Notes: generated by a model from the letters alone, not told the origin. Numbered from the stretch's first letter, positions 7,568 through 15,446 are shown. The stretch is 18,419 nucleotides of DNA from Negativicoccus succinicivorans (GCF_018373335.1 NZ_JAHAHH010000014.1:1-18419), one strand, 5' to 3'. Numbers and translations: made by a program.

Positions 7568-8680
7568 ATGGCAGTTATTACCTATGAATTAGTGCATGAA
7601 GACGCGCAAACCGGCGCGCGCGCCGGTCGCATACATACGCCGCACGGAAGTTTTGACACGCCGATGTTCATGCCGGTGGGCACGCAGGCGACGGTTAAAA
7701 CATTATCGCCGGAGGAAGTGGCGGAAACCGGCGCGGGCATTATTTTAAGCAATACGTACCATTTGTTTTTGCGGCCCGGCACGGAATTGGTCAAAGCGGC
7801 CGGCGGTTTGCATCAGTTCATGAAGTGGCCGCGCGCGATGCTCACCGACAGCGGCGGGTTCCAGGTGTTCAGCCTGGGCGCGATGCGCAAGATCAAAGAG
7901 GAAGGCGTGTATTTCCGTTCCCATATCGACGGGTCCAAGCAATTTTTGTCGCCGGAAGTGGCGACGCGCGCGCAAATGGATCTCGGCGCGGATATCGCGA
8001 TGGCGTTTGATGAATGCATCCCGTATCCGGCGGACTACGAGTACGCCAAGCAGTCGACGGAACGCACGACGCGTTGGGCGAAACGTTGTCTGGAAGTGCA
8101 TGAGCATCCGGCGCAAGGCATGTTCGGGATTATTCAGGGCGGCATGTATCGCGACCTGCGGGCGCAAAGCGCGCGGGAGATCACGGCGCTTCCGTTTGAC
8201 GGTTTTGCGATCGGCGGTTTAAGCGTAGGCGAGCCGCACGATCTGATGTATGAAATGTTGGACTACACGACGCATCTGATGCCGCGCGACAAGGCGCGCT
8301 ATCTGATGGGCGTGGGAACGCCGGATTGTCTCGTGGAAGGGGTGGCGCGCGGCGTCGACATGTTTGACTGCGTCTATCCGACGCGTGTCGCGCGTAACGG
8401 CATGGCGATGTTGAAAACGGGCCGGCTGAATATCAAAAATAAACAGTTTGAGCGCGATTTCACACCGTTGGACGAAGAATGCGACTGCTACGCGTGCCGC
8501 CATTATACGCGGGCGTACATTCGCCACTTGTATAAAGCGGAAGAAATTTTCGCGTTTCGTTTGCTTTCCGTGCACAATATCCATTTCCTGAAGCGTTTCA
8601 TGCGCAGTTTGCGGGCGGCGATTTTGGAAGATCGGTTCGGCGATTTTCAGCGTGATTTTTGGGCGCAGTGGCAGCGCTAG
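7568..8680 (+). CDS. tgt: Queuine/preQ1 tRNA-guanine transglycosylase Tgt
   Basis: Bacterial Tgt replaces guanine 34 in the wobble position of GUN-anticodon tRNAs with preQ1. In the 370-residue product the base-recognition aspartate is D94 (TDSGGFQVFSLG) and the nucleophile is D267 (FDCVYPTR). The structural zinc ligands are C305, C307 and C310 plus H336 (in LLSVHN). The GGLSVGE loop (216-222) is intact. The start at ATG 7568 follows GTAGGTGG; a longer in-frame opening to 7481 would run back into queA and is rejected. It is the last gene before a gap of 87 bases leading to yajC, with no terminator in that gap. Confidence 0.97.
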   Translation: MAVITYELVHEDAQTGARAGRIHTPHGSFDTPMFMPVGTQATVKTLSPEEVAETGAGIILSNTYHLFLRPGTELVKAAGGLHQFMKWPRAMLTDSGGFQVFSLGAMRKIKEEGVYFRSHIDGSKQFLSPEVATRAQMDLGADIAMAFDECIPYPADYEYAKQSTERTTRWAKRCLEVHEHPAQGMFGIIQGGMYRDLRAQSAREITALPFDGFAIGGLSVGEPHDLMYEMLDYTTHLMPRDKARYLMGVGTPDCLVEGVARGVDMFDCVYPTRVARNGMAMLKTGRLNIKNKQFERDFTPLDEECDCYACRHYTRAYIRHLYKAEEIFAFRLLSVHNIHFLKRFMRSLRAAILEDRFGDFQRDFWAQWQR

Positions 8681-8719
8681 AAAAAGATGCGCGTAAGATT
8701 TTCGCAGAGCCTTTGAATA

Positions 8720-8728
8720 TGATAAAAT
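8720..8728 (+). promoter_or_regulatory. Possible internal promoter between tgt and yajC
   Basis: TGATAAAAT matches an extended -10 box, in an AT-rich 87-base gap. No clear -35 is seen. A second weak -10-like TACAAT lies at 8742-8747. A near-perfect ribosome binding site, AAGGAGGTG (8754-8762), follows, which suggests yajC can be independently and strongly translated. Support for the promoter is weak. Confidence 0.3.
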
Positions 8729-8767
8729 AAATAGGATAAGATACAATACGATTAAGGAGGTGCAAAT

Positions 8768-9103
8768 GTGCAACAATTTATGCCGTTAATTAACGCCGCA
8801 TGGCCGTTTTTATTGATGATTGCTATTTTTTATTTCTTACTGTATCGGCCGCAGCGCCGGGAAAAGTCCGAACGTAAGCTGTTTTTGCAACGTCTCGGTC
8901 GCAACAGTAAGGTGATTACCGTCGGCGGACTGTATGGTACTGTAAAGGCGATTAAAAACGAATGGGTCCTTTTACAGATCGCGCCGAAAGTGGAAATTAA
9001 AGTCGCCAAAGCGGCGATTCATAAATTCCAATCGGAAGAAGAAGAAGAACCGGTCGCTAAAGAAGTCGAAGCAGAGCAGGAAGCGGCCAACCGTGATGCC
9101 TGA
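8768..9103 (+). CDS. yajC: Preprotein translocase subunit YajC
   Basis: YajC is a single-pass inner-membrane protein that associates with SecDF and the SecYEG channel. The 111-residue product has a membrane helix at about 10-27, the family signature YRPQRREK just after it, then the conserved cytosolic segment with VITVGGLYGTV (49-59). The tail after residue 90 is highly acidic, including five glutamates encoded by a GAA run at 9035-9049. The start is GTG 8768, 7 bases after GGAGG (8756-8760). An ATG at 8766 is in another frame and closes quickly. Its location upstream of secD-secF supports the call. Confidence 0.95.
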   Translation: MQQFMPLINAAWPFLLMIAIFYFLLYRPQRREKSERKLFLQRLGRNSKVITVGGLYGTVKAIKNEWVLLQIAPKVEIKVAKAAIHKFQSEEEEEPVAKEVEAEQEAANRDA

Positions 9104-9668
9104 AATGACAGCGGCGCAAGCGCAGAAAAAAGCGTTGCGCCGTCCTCTTTTGGAAAAACGGAGTCACTTCGAGCCCGCTTCCGTCAGCCGCGCCATTTGT
9201 GAGCGCATCACGGATTCCGCGATGTTTCGCGAAGCGAACGTTATTTTCGGGTATTTGGCGATGCCGCAGGAAATCAATATTGATCCGGTGCTCCGCGCCG
9301 CGCTCGCTCAAGGGAAAACCGTTGCCGTACCGAAACTCACGGCCACGCTCGGCATCATGGACGCGGTCGGGTTGACTTCATGGGATAATTTGGCGATGAA
9401 CCACTGGGAGATTCGCGAACCGCGCGCCACCGCGGTGATCGATCCGGGTGAATTCGACTTGGTGTTGGTTCCCGGATTGGCGTTCACACACAACGGAGCG
9501 CGCTTGGGCATGGGCGGCGGTTACTATGATCGCTGGCTGGCACATACAAATGCAAAGACACTCGGTATTTGCGCCGAGGCCTTTCTCGTCACGCAGATTC
9601 CGCTTACGCCGAACGACGTAACGGTAGATGCGGTAGTCACGGAGACCGCCTGGTACACCGCGAGGTGA
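9096..9668 (+). CDS. 5-formyltetrahydrofolate cyclo-ligase (methenyl-THF synthetase)
   Basis: This enzyme uses ATP to convert 5-formyltetrahydrofolate to 5,10-methenyltetrahydrofolate, returning a storage folate to the one-carbon pool. The 190-residue product has the basic N-terminal helix (KKALRR), GYLAMPQEIN (52-61), VPGLAF (125-130) and the signature RLGMGGGYYDRWL (136-148), which binds ATP phosphate. Starts at GTG 9093, ATG 9096 and ATG 9105 are all possible; AGGAAG (9078-9083) favours the first two, and ATG 9096 is chosen. It overlaps yajC by 8 bases and precedes secD by 23 bases, an odd position for a folate enzyme inside the secretion cluster, so it is probably co-transcribed with it. 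Confidence 0.93.
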   Translation: MPEMTAAQAQKKALRRPLLEKRSHFEPASVSRAICERITDSAMFREANVIFGYLAMPQEINIDPVLRAALAQGKTVAVPKLTATLGIMDAVGLTSWDNLAMNHWEIREPRATAVIDPGEFDLVLVPGLAFTHNGARLGMGGGYYDRWLAHTNAKTLGICAEAFLVTQIPLTPNDVTVDAVVTETAWYTAR

Positions 9669-9691
9669 CCGGCGGGGAGGGAGAATAAGTT

Positions 9692-10918
9692 TTGCGTATC
9701 AATGAGTTGTTAAAATTTTTATTGGCGATCGCTGTCATCATCGGCCTCTTTGTTTTCAAAGTAGGCGACTTGGCGGGATCGATCAAACAGGGCTTGGATC
9801 TGCAAGGCGGCACGCATATCGTGCTGGAAGCGAAAGACATGCCCGAACACGTCGTTACCGATCAGGACGTGGAACAGGTCGTCAAGATCATGGAACGTCG
9901 TATCAATGAAATGGGTTTGACCGAACCGATCATTCAGCGTGAAGGTTCGCGCCGTATCATCATCGAACTGCCGGGCGAACGCGATCCGGAACAGGCGATC
10001 AAAACGATCGGCAAGACGGCGATTCTGCAGTTCAAAGACGAGGACGGCAATGTCCGCCTTTCGGGTGAAGATCTGGCGACAGCGAAAGAAGAATTGGGAC
10101 AGGGAAACAAACCTTTAGTCGCTATCGAATTCAATGATCAGGGCGCGAAAAAATTCGGTGACCTGACGACGCAGAATGTCGGTCGTCATATCGCGATCGT
10201 ATTGGACGGCGAAGTCCTGACGAATCCGGTCGTGAACGAACCGATCTTAGGCGGTAAAGCGGTCATCACCGGCAACCGTTCCCTGGAAGAAGCCAAAGAC
10301 TTGGCGATTCTTTTGCGCAGCGGCGCGTTGCCGGTCAAAGTCGACGTTATGGAAGTTCGCACCGTCGGACCGTCGCTCGGTCAGGACTCCAAAGATAAGA
10401 GCGTCATGGCTTTCGCCATCGGTCTTTCGTTGATTACGCTCTTCATGCTTTTGATTTATCGCGTGAACGGGTTTATCGCTAATGTGGCGTTGCTCGTCTA
10501 TGTTTTGTTATTACTTTTGATTTTAAAATTACTGCATGCGACACTGACCCTGCCGGGCATCGCGGGTATCATTCTTTCCATCGGTATGGCGGTCGATGCG
10601 AATATCTTGATTTTCGAACGCTTTAAGGAAGAAATCGCAGCCGGTAAAGTATTGCGTCTAGCGATTCAGGCCGGTTTCAAACGCGCGTTCGCGACGATTT
10701 TCGACGCGAATATGACGGTTATGATTACCGCGTTGATCCTGTTCGTTTTGGGCAGCGGCACGATTAAAGGTTTCGCGATTACGCTCGGCTTGGGCGTGCT
10801 CGTCAGTATGTTCACGGCGATTACCGTCAGTCGAACCTTGCTGATGATGCTCATCAACGCCAATATTGTGCATAATCCCTGGCTCTTCGGAGCGCGGAAA
10901 GGGGGCTATGCCAAATGA
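9692..10918 (+). CDS. secD: Protein translocase subunit SecD
   Basis: SecD and SecF form an inner-membrane complex that uses the proton gradient to help exported proteins leave the Sec channel. The 408-residue product has a first membrane helix (about 7-24), the GLDLQGGTH motif (34-42), a periplasmic P1-type domain (about 45-225), TVGPSLG (224-230), and five further helices from about 236. The SIGMAVDANILIFER motif (296-310) carries D302, equivalent to the proton-relay aspartate of SecD proteins. The length is short compared with enterobacterial SecD, as is usual outside Proteobacteria. The start is TTG 9692, preceded by a strong GGGGAGGGAG (9674-9683). Its stop overlaps the secF start as ATGA. 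Confidence 0.96.
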   Translation: MRINELLKFLLAIAVIIGLFVFKVGDLAGSIKQGLDLQGGTHIVLEAKDMPEHVVTDQDVEQVVKIMERRINEMGLTEPIIQREGSRRIIIELPGERDPEQAIKTIGKTAILQFKDEDGNVRLSGEDLATAKEELGQGNKPLVAIEFNDQGAKKFGDLTTQNVGRHIAIVLDGEVLTNPVVNEPILGGKAVITGNRSLEEAKDLAILLRSGALPVKVDVMEVRTVGPSLGQDSKDKSVMAFAIGLSLITLFMLLIYRVNGFIANVALLVYVLLLLLILKLLHATLTLPGIAGIILSIGMAVDANILIFERFKEEIAAGKVLRLAIQAGFKRAFATIFDANMTVMITALILFVLGSGTIKGFAITLGLGVLVSMFTAITVSRTLLMMLINANIVHNPWLFGARKGGYAK

Positions 10919-11826
10919 ATTGGAATTGGAACTTAGTCAGCTATCGTAAAATTTGGTTTACGTTCTCGACCCTGCTTGTCATTCCCTGCATCATCGCGAT
11001 TGCGGTGTTCGGTTTCAACTGGGGCATTGATTTCACCGGCGGCACGATTATCGACCTGAATTTCGCGCAGCCCGTGACGGTCGCGCAAGTGCGTGAGGCG
11101 GTTACCGACGACGGTCTCGGCGCCAGCACGATTCAGCTTTCCGGCAATGTCGACAGCGAATCGGGTCACGATGTGATGATTCGCACGCATAACCTGTCGG
11201 CGGAAGAAACGAATACGGTCGTGGCTCATGTGCAACAAAAATTGGGTGATGTCGATGTGAAACGCATCGAATCCGTCGGCGCGGTCATCGGTTCGGAAGT
11301 GACCGAACACGCGCTGATCAATTTGCTGGTCGCTTTCGCCGCGTTGATCGCGTACATCTCCTATCGTTTTGAATACCGGATCGGCATTTCCTGTATCATC
11401 GCGATTACGCACGATATTTTAGTCGTGCTGGGCACATTCGCATTGTTCCAGCTGGAAATTGACGCGTCGTTCCTGGCGGCGATTTTGACGGTTATCGGTT
11501 ACTCGATGAACGAATCGGTCGTTATTTTCGACCGCGTCCGCGAAAACTTGCGCACGCATCGCAAAACGGATTCGTACGAAACGCTCGCGAACGACAGTAT
11601 TAAGCAAAGTATCACGCGCAGTTTCTACACATTGACGACCGTTTTGTTCGCGGTCGGCTCGCTGTATTTCTTCGGCGGCGAAACCACGAAAAACTTCGCG
11701 CTCGTCATGCTGGTGGGCTTCATCAGCGGCGCGTACTCGTCTCTGTGCATCGCTACCTCGCTGTGGGTGGTATGGCGCAATTATGACGGCAAGAAACATC
11801 ACAGCGTACGCACGAAAAACGCGTAA
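10915..11826 (+). CDS. secF: Protein translocase subunit SecF
   Basis: SecF is the partner of SecD. The 303-residue product has a first helix at about 15-33, the GIDFTGGT motif (37-44), a small periplasmic domain (about 45-130) and five more helices. The conserved relay segment reads GYSMNESVVIFDRVREN (195-211): the position that is Asp in Asn-Asp versions of SecF is Glu200 here, so the acidic group is kept. ATG 10915 overlaps the secD stop (ATGA), indicating translational coupling. A strong terminator begins 5 bases after the stop, so this is the end of the ruv-que-sec run. Confidence 0.96.
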   Translation: MNWNWNLVSYRKIWFTFSTLLVIPCIIAIAVFGFNWGIDFTGGTIIDLNFAQPVTVAQVREAVTDDGLGASTIQLSGNVDSESGHDVMIRTHNLSAEETNTVVAHVQQKLGDVDVKRIESVGAVIGSEVTEHALINLLVAFAALIAYISYRFEYRIGISCIIAITHDILVVLGTFALFQLEIDASFLAAILTVIGYSMNESVVIFDRVRENLRTHRKTDSYETLANDSIKQSITRSFYTLTTVLFAVGSLYFFGGETTKNFALVMLVGFISGAYSSLCIATSLWVVWRNYDGKKHHSVRTKNA

Positions 11827-11830
11827 CGTG

Positions 11831-11861
11831 AAAAAAGATCCCGGGTTTCCGGGATCTTTTT
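11831..11861 (+). terminator. Rho-independent terminator of the secDF transcript
   Basis: AGATCCCGG (11836-11844) pairs perfectly with CCGGGATCT (11849-11857), loop GTTT, preceded by an A run and followed by TTTT. It is the first convincing terminator after the one at 2687, supporting one long transcription unit from ruvC to secF. Confidence 0.92.
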
Positions 11862-11899
11862 ATTTTGTAAAACTTGATAAGTGAAACAGGGAAATAAAA

Positions 11900-11956
11900 A
11901 TAAAACTTTTCGCCGTGCTTTTTATCATGCTGTTGAGCGCGGCCGCATGGAACTGA
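11900..11956 (+). pseudogene. Tiny signal-peptide-like reading frame without a normal start codon
   Basis: Read from ATA at 11900, the frame gives a Lys followed by LFAVLFIMLLSAAAWN and a stop at 11954-11956, an almost ideal bacterial signal peptide that ends at the expected cleavage region. AGGG (11888-11891) lies 8 bases before the ATA, where an ATG would be expected. The stop codon sits directly against a terminator palindrome, and another terminator lies upstream. It may be a decayed remnant of a small exported protein gene whose ATG became ATA, or a short peptide translated from GTG 11915. It is not a recognised gene, and a chance origin is possible. Confidence 0.25.
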
Positions 11957-11983
11957 AAAAAGACGCCCGCGGGCGTCTTTTTT
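11956..11983 (+). terminator. Palindromic, probably bidirectional terminator
   Basis: A perfect 28-base palindrome: six A, GACGCCCG/CGGGCGTC, six T. The stem can close to a 4-base loop. It works equally well in either direction by sequence. It lies between the secF terminator and the pilus promoter, insulating the pilus operon. Confidence 0.85.
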
Positions 11984-12032
11984 CGGTTCGTCGAACAGTG
12001 GCGCAAAGCGCGGCAGCCGCCGCAAAATTTAC

Positions 12033-12061
12033 TTGACTTTTGATTTTCGCAAGCCTAGTAT
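12033..12061 (+). promoter_or_regulatory. Likely promoter of the pilus operon
   Basis: TTGACT (12033-12038) and TAGTAT (12056-12061) are spaced by 17 bases; an alternative -10, TATAAA (12059-12064), gives a longer, 20-base spacer. The leader to the first gene is about 45 bases, AT-rich, and carries AAAGGAG (12097-12103). The imperfect -10 would suit a regulated or modest promoter. No operator repeat is evident. Confidence 0.55.
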
Positions 12062-12113
12062 AAAAAATGTAATAAATAAAAATTTATGTTGAGAATAAAG
12101 GAGCAGCGACAAC

Positions 12114-13265
12114 ATGGCGGCGCAGGAGATGGCAAGCCCTAAGACAGCGGTGCAGGCGTTATTGACGCAAGCAGTGGCTGACGGCGCGAGCGATGTGCAT
12201 TTTGAACCGCAGGAAAACGGGCTGCGCGTGCGTTTTCGCATTCACGGCAAACTTTGGGAAACAACGCAACTCCCCGGGACTTTTGCGCCCTCCGTGGCGA
12301 ATTATATCAAAGCGCTGGCGCATATGAACATGGCGGAAAAACGATTGCCCTTAGACGGCAGTTGCACTTTTGAAACCGGTAACAGGAAATATGATTTACG
12401 TATTTCCTCGTTACCGGTTTTTTATGGTGAAAAAATAGTGGTCAGAATTTTAGGCAATCCGCTATTTGTGCCGCAATTGGAAAGGCTCGGGCTGTTGCCG
12501 GCGGCGCAGTCGCTGTTGGTTCGTGAATTGCGACGCAGCGCGGGATTGATTGTGGTTGCCGGCGCGACGGGAACGGGCAAAAGCACCACGCTGGCGGCGG
12601 CGCTAGCCTTTTTGAACGACAGCGCGCGCAATTTGGTCTCGATTGAAGATCCGATTGAATATCATTTGCCCGGCGTGAATCAGGTGCAGGTAAATGAGCA
12701 AAGCGGACTCACATTCGCCAAAGGTCTGCGCAGTATTTTGCGCCAAGATCCCGATGTGATCGCCGTCGGCGAAATTCGCGACCGCGAAACGGCGGAAATT
12801 GCGATTCGCGCGGCGCTGACAGGGCACCTGGTGTTGTCTTCGATGCACGCCAATACGGCGGCGGAAATACCGCTGCGTTTTGTGGAAATGGGAATCGCGC
12901 CGTACCTGGTGGCGGCGTCGTTGACGCTGGTGATTTCGCAACGCTTGCTGCGTCTTTTATGTCCCGCGTGCAAACAACCCTACCGCGGCGTTGCGCCGTG
13001 GGCTGAGGAGAGCACCGATAGCGCCTTGTTTACGCGCGGCGGTTGCGAGCGATGTCACGCGACCGGTTATTCCGGGCGGACGGGTATTTTTGAAATGTTG
13101 ACGTTGGATGAGAGCATTAAAAATCAACTGGCGTTGCCGGAAGGTATTCCGAGGTTACGCTCGTTGTGCGGCAGTCTGACGCGGTTCCCGCTCGCGCAGC
13201 AGGTTCGCGAACGGATTGCGAAAGGCGAGGTAGGCGTAGAGGAGGCGGCTTTTTTTGCGAACTGA
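12114..13265 (+). CDS. Type IV pilus assembly ATPase, PilB/GspE family, minimal form
   Basis: This cytoplasmic hexameric ATPase would power pilus extension through the PilC platform. In the 383-residue product the N2-type domain begins near residue 15 (ASDVHFEP, 25-32), Walker A is GATGTGKST (150-158), the Asp box IEDPIEY (177-183), Walker B AVGEIRD (217-223), and the His box GHLVLSSMHAN (237-247). A zinc-binding tetracysteine of the PilB/GspE type is present: C283, C286, C311 and C314, followed by GYSGRTGIFEML. It lacks the N-terminal about 150-residue domain of full PilB/GspE (usually 500-570 residues), so its size is closer to ComGA of competence systems. ATG 12114 follows AAAGGAG by 10 bases. 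It is the first gene of the operon and overlaps the next by 11 bases. Confidence 0.93.
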   Translation: MAAQEMASPKTAVQALLTQAVADGASDVHFEPQENGLRVRFRIHGKLWETTQLPGTFAPSVANYIKALAHMNMAEKRLPLDGSCTFETGNRKYDLRISSLPVFYGEKIVVRILGNPLFVPQLERLGLLPAAQSLLVRELRRSAGLIVVAGATGTGKSTTLAAALAFLNDSARNLVSIEDPIEYHLPGVNQVQVNEQSGLTFAKGLRSILRQDPDVIAVGEIRDRETAEIAIRAALTGHLVLSSMHANTAAEIPLRFVEMGIAPYLVAASLTLVISQRLLRLLCPACKQPYRGVAPWAEESTDSALFTRGGCERCHATGYSGRTGIFEMLTLDESIKNQLALPEGIPRLRSLCGSLTRFPLAQQVRERIAKGEVGVEEAAFFAN

Positions 13266-14289
13266 TGGGCAGGCCGATTGGTTGGCTCAGGCGTTGCAAC
13301 GCCAGGCGAGTGATATTCATTTGACGCCGGGAGAGCCGATTTATTATCGGCGGGAAGGACGCCTGGAAACGAGCGGAGAGATCCTCAGTGAGGCGGCGTG
13401 GGATGCCTGGTGCGCTCATTTTTTAACAGCGGACGAGCAAACAACGCTGCGTTCCGAACGTTATCTTGATATTGTTTGCCGCGAAAATCGACCGCTGCGC
13501 TTTTCTTTCTTTTTCGCCGGGGGCAAACTTTGCGCCGGTGTGCGCATTTTGTACGGTTTGGACGATTTACCGAAGGATCCCGATCCGGCGCTTTTGGCGG
13601 ATGCCGCCGCGTTAAATGAAGGTTTGGTGCTGATCGGCGGCGCGACCGGCAGCGGCAAAACGACGGCGTTATTGCATGTTTTGGCGCAGATGAATGAACG
13701 GTTTTCGCGGCACGTGATTACGCTGGAAGATCCGCCGGAATTATATTTACCCGCCGGCCGTTGCCTGATTCGTCAACGCGCTGTCGGCACGGACGTGGCG
13801 GATTTCACGAGCGGCGTGTGGGAAGCGTTACGAGCTGACCCGGATGTGTTGGTCATCGGTGAATTGCGTCATCCGGAGACGATTCACGCGGCGTTGACGG
13901 CGGCGGAAACTGGTCATCTCGTGTTGGCCACCGTACACAGCGCAACACTGCCCGCCATGATCGGGCGGATGGTGCACGCGTTTCCCGCGGCGGCGCAAAC
14001 GCAAGTGCGTTACCAACTCGCCGCAACATTGCGGTTGGCTGTCGCGCAACGCCTGTTGCCGGTCGGCGCGCGCCGCGTATTATTGCGTTCGTACGCGTGG
14101 TGGACGCCGGCTTTGTCACGTCTGGTGCGTGACGGCAAAGAGGCGCAATTGAACGGTTATTTGCAAACGGGCGGTGTGCAGGCGCAAACATTTACGCAGG
14201 CGCTGCAACGCGCGCGACAAACGCTTTCCGACGACGAAAAAGACGATCTTGAGGAGCAATGGCGACAATGCAGCGATACCACTATATAG
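13255..14289 (+). CDS. PilT-like retraction ATPase, divergent
   Basis: The 344-residue product is a second secretion ATPase. It shows ASDIHLTPGEP (18-28), Walker A GGATGSGKTT (128-137), Asp box LEDPPE (157-162), Walker B LVIGELRHPET (199-209) and His box GHLVLATVHS (220-229). It has no tetracysteine. The C-terminal LVRDGKEAQLNGYLQTG (290-306) corresponds to the AIRNLIRE...IQTG region specific to PilT, which drives pilus retraction. The Asp that normally follows the Walker B Glu-x-Arg is His206, and the C-terminal motif is degenerate, so full activity is uncertain. The start is TTG 13255, 9 bases after GGAGG (13241-13245), inside the end of the PilB gene; the TTG lies at the end of a run of seven T. 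Confidence 0.88.
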   Translation: MRTDGQADWLAQALQRQASDIHLTPGEPIYYRREGRLETSGEILSEAAWDAWCAHFLTADEQTTLRSERYLDIVCRENRPLRFSFFFAGGKLCAGVRILYGLDDLPKDPDPALLADAAALNEGLVLIGGATGSGKTTALLHVLAQMNERFSRHVITLEDPPELYLPAGRCLIRQRAVGTDVADFTSGVWEALRADPDVLVIGELRHPETIHAALTAAETGHLVLATVHSATLPAMIGRMVHAFPAAAQTQVRYQLAATLRLAVAQRLLPVGARRVLLRSYAWWTPALSRLVRDGKEAQLNGYLQTGGVQAQTFTQALQRARQTLSDDEKDDLEEQWRQCSDTTI

Positions 14290-15446
14290 CATTGGACGAG
14301 GCGCAACATTTGCGGCGCACGGGCTGGATTGAAAGCGCTTCGGAAGCCGACGCGGCGGCGTTGCTGCGGGCGCGTTCCTGGTATGTGGTTCGTTTGCGCC
14401 GCGGCCATGCGTGGGAACAAATTTCGCAACGACAACTCGGAGCTCGCACCTTGGCGCTTTTTACCCAACAGTGGGCGACATTGTTGCGCGCCGGGATTGA
14501 CGTGTTGACGGCGCTGCGCTTGCTGAGTGAAACGGGTCCGCCCCGCTTGCAACAAGCGTTGACGGATGTCAGCGCGGCGGTGGAGACGGGTGAGACGTTG
14601 CGGGAGGCCTTGCAAACGGCGCACGTTTTTCCGCCGTTGCTGATCGCGCTGGTGGAAGCAGGCGAAGCGGCCGGCGTGCTGGCGGAGAATTTAACATACG
14701 CTTCGCTTTACTATCGCAATCAGTTAAAACTGCAGCGCTTGCGTCGGGAGGCGTACAGCTATCCCTTGCTGGTGATGCTGGCGGGATTGTTGGTCGGCGG
14801 AATTTCCGTGATTTGGATTTTGCCGACTTTCGCGAACCTGTTCGTCGATCTCGGCGCGCAACCGTCGGCGGTGACGCAAACGGTACTAACGACGGCGCAA
14901 TGGTTTCATTCCCATGTGCTTTTGATCGTGCTCGCGCTGTTTTTGGCTTTGGGCGCGATCGTCGCGCTGGCCATGACGCCGACCGGACAAATGGTTATCG
15001 CCCGCCAAGCGGATCGGTTTACTTTATTTCGCGCGCCGATGTACGCGCGCATGGCGCAGGTGCAGGCGCTTTTGTTAAAAAGCGGTTTGGATCTTGCGGA
15101 GACATTGCGTCTGACGGCGGCGGTGACTAATCCGCTATACCGGGAACGCTTGCTTACCGCTCGCACCGCCGTGCGCAACGGTCGCGCGTTGGAGACGGCG
15201 CTGCAAACGGCGGACATTTCCGCGCCGGTGTATCTTCACATGGTGCGCGTGGGCACGGAAAGCGGACGTTTGGAGGAACTCTTGGCGGAGACGGCCGCGT
15301 ATTACGAAGAGGAAAGCGCGCGCAGCTGGGAACAGTTGAAAACATGGTTGGGCCCGTTGCTTTTGTTGGCGACGGGATTGTGGGTAGGATTTTTGATGTA
15401 CAGTATCTTGCTACCGATTATCGATGTGGTAACGGCTCCGATGTAG
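14268..15446 (+). CDS. Type IV pilus inner-membrane platform protein, PilC/GspF family
   Basis: PilC/GspF proteins couple the ATPases to pilin insertion at the inner membrane. The 392-residue product has the family N-terminus (RYHYIALDE) and two homologous GspF domains, about 62-185 and 262-385. Each has the paired motifs: FTQQWATLLRAGIDVLTAL / AQVQALLLKSGLDLAETL, and VEAGEAAGVLAENL / VRVGTESGRLEELL. Predicted membrane helices lie at about 165-187, 216-236 and 361-384. Starts at ATG 14259 and 14268 are in frame; AGGAG (14252-14256) is 2 bases from the first and 11 from the second, and the GspF N-terminus fits 14268 better. It overlaps the PilT gene by about 22 bases. Confidence 0.93.
   Translation: MQRYHYIALDEAQHLRRTGWIESASEADAAALLRARSWYVVRLRRGHAWEQISQRQLGARTLALFTQQWATLLRAGIDVLTALRLLSETGPPRLQQALTDVSAAVETGETLREALQTAHVFPPLLIALVEAGEAAGVLAENLTYASLYYRNQLKLQRLRREAYSYPLLVMLAGLLVGGISVIWILPTFANLFVDLGAQPSAVTQTVLTTAQWFHSHVLLIVLALFLALGAIVALAMTPTGQMVIARQADRFTLFRAPMYARMAQVQALLLKSGLDLAETLRLTAAVTNPLYRERLLTARTAVRNGRALETALQTADISAPVYLHMVRVGTESGRLEELLAETAAYYEEESARSWEQLKTWLGPLLLLATGLWVGFLMYSILLPIIDVVTAPM

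Noticed and set aside
8219..8776. 185-residue open frame on the - strand, starting in the tgt-yajC gap
   Set aside because: Most of it is the reverse of tgt. The hydrophobic N-terminus comes from the AT-rich gap by chance.
9035..9049. GAA repeat in yajC as a phase-variable tract
   Set aside because: A trinucleotide repeat in frame can change only the number of glutamates, not switch expression.
10933..11412. 159-residue open frame on the - strand
   Set aside because: It mirrors secF and has the Arg/Asp/His composition of an antisense frame.
11881..12036. 51-residue frame from GTG 11881 through the terminator palindrome
   Set aside because: It has no ribosome binding site, a basic composition with no motif, and runs through a perfect terminator and into the pilus promoter.
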